This document shows, in pieces, positions 45,661 to 46,074 of a DNA stretch of 46,074 bases (within the stretch, counting starts at the first letter, position 1; each line of letters begins with the position of its first letter). Under the pieces are notes generated by a model. It was not told the origin of the DNA, ran no database searches, and saw only the letters and a program-made list of their open reading frames with translations. The position numbers were made by a program, and so were the translations under genes. Source of the stretch: Brevirhabdus sp. Its GTDB lineage: Bacteria; Pseudomonadota; Alphaproteobacteria; Rhodobacterales; Rhodobacteraceae. Location of the stretch: positions 1 to 46,074 of the forward strand of contig JAGXFH010000055.1 of the NCBI GenBank assembly GCA_024637315.1. Reading direction: 5' to 3'.

Positions 45661-45785
45661 TCAGAAAACTTGCAGCGAAGATCCCGGCATTGGCGCGTTC
45701 ATGGTGGGTGATTGGCCTTATCGGGTGGATCATCATCTACATGAACTATCCCATCGACTCGGTTTTGCCGCTTTATGCGGAGTAA
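45657..45785 (+). CDS. Small single-span membrane protein (42 residues)
   Basis: A frame of 42 residues starting MIRKLAAKIPALARSW: a basic N-terminus, one hydrophobic segment (about 17-29), and an aromatic/polar end YPIDSVLPLYAE facing the periplasm by the positive-inside rule. It starts inside the MBOAT stop (ATGA), so translation is coupled. Size, topology and place recall DltX, the small partner of DltB and DltD, but the sequences are not obviously alike. It might also be the truncated start of a larger lost gene. Confidence 0.65.
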   Translation: MIRKLAAKIPALARSWWVIGLIGWIIIYMNYPIDSVLPLYAE

Positions 45786-46038
45786 TGCCCGGCGCGATAG
45801 ACAGCGGCCTCTGTCGAATCTCGTCAGGAACAATTCCGGAGCGTCGGGACGCCTTGCGCCAAACAGCCCAACGCCGCCGTTGTGCCGCTGCAATCCGCAA
45901 CCGCCCCCCCCTCGATGCCCCACCGCCAGCACCATGCATCCGGCAGACGGCCCAGCCGCGAACCGCTGGGGATTTGCATCGGTGACCAGAGCGCTTGGAC
46001 CGTGCCGTGCATTTGGGGGCGCCGTGCGCCATTTGCAT
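45733..46038 (-). pseudogene. Degenerate Cys/His-knuckle small protein
   Basis: The - strand frame begins MQMAHGAPKC and has the pattern KCTARSKRSGHRCKSPAV, then CRMHGAGGG, which matches the N-terminal half of small zinc-knuckle-like proteins of the HGGxSTG type. After about residue 45 the usual Asn-Gly-Asn-Tyr-Arg-His-Gly part is missing and the sequence becomes Arg-rich and unrelated, as after a frameshift. It overlaps the end of the small membrane protein gene. I treat it as a decayed copy; the last 36 bases of the window hold nothing identifiable. Confidence 0.4.
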
Positions 46039-46074
46039 GGGGTCGACGTCAGTTTTTACGCCATGCCCACCCCC

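Overview
This is a high-GC alphaproteobacterial chromosome segment, most likely from the Rhodobacteraceae/Paracoccaceae. The evidence is the bztABCD-type amino-acid transporter, an ATP12-type F1-ATPase chaperone, adk directly after secY, no rpsD between rpsK and rpoA, a LuxR/LuxI pair, and an HGGxSTG-type fragment of a kind familiar from this family. No replication origin, CRISPR array, integrase or transposase was seen.

Positions 1-17.9 kb hold the ribosomal protein supercluster on the + strand: tuf (3' end), rpsJ-rplC-rplD-rplW-rplB-rpsS-rplV-rpsC-rplP, then rpmC-rpsQ-rplN-rplX-rplE-rpsN-rpsH-rplF-rplR-rpsE-rpmD, then rplO-secY-adk, then rpsM-rpsK-rpoA-rplQ. Two terminators (after rplP and after rpmD) cut this run where non-ribosomal DNA has entered: an AT-richer orphan gene at 5.4-5.9 kb, and an acyltransferase plus a GFA-family protein at 10.5-12.4 kb. 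A promoter-like sequence with 17-bp spacing follows each insert, so the downstream ribosomal genes appear to have their own starts. Many intergenic gaps carry strong hairpins without a U tract.

Positions 17.9-19.5 kb hold a small unknown gene and a quorum-sensing pair (LuxR-type regulator, acyl-homoserine lactone synthase). Positions 19.5-23 kb hold rarA, crcB, an RluA-family pseudouridine synthase and an ATP12 chaperone, the last three linked by ATGA overlaps. Positions 23-27.7 kb hold a glutamate/glutamine/aspartate/asparagine ABC transporter. Positions 27.8-33.2 kb (- strand) hold the tightly coupled chain yidC-MOSC-engB then argB-ferredoxin-SixA. Positions 33.3-37.2 kb hold an EAL protein, ttcA, a lipoprotein and rpmH-rnpA-yidD. 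Positions 37.5-41.1 kb hold a VTT-domain membrane protein coupled to a mercuric-reductase-like flavoprotein, and a sensor histidine kinase.

A tRNA-Arg(ACG) at 41.1 kb marks the start of an accessory segment. After a degenerate HGGxSTG-type fragment comes a compact six-gene operon (41.6-45.8 kb): an unrecognised protein, a ketoacyl-ACP synthase III-like enzyme with an intact Cys-His-Asn triad, an acyl carrier protein, a membrane-anchored SGNH-like protein, an MBOAT acyltransferase and a 42-residue single-span membrane protein. The last four resemble in kind the carrier protein, DltD, DltB and DltX of the Gram-positive Dlt D-alanylation machine, but the adenylating ligase DltA is missing and a KAS III-like enzyme is present instead. 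This is the best candidate for an undescribed system: export of an ACP-borne acyl group to an extracytoplasmic acceptor. A second degenerate Cys-rich fragment lies on the other side of it.
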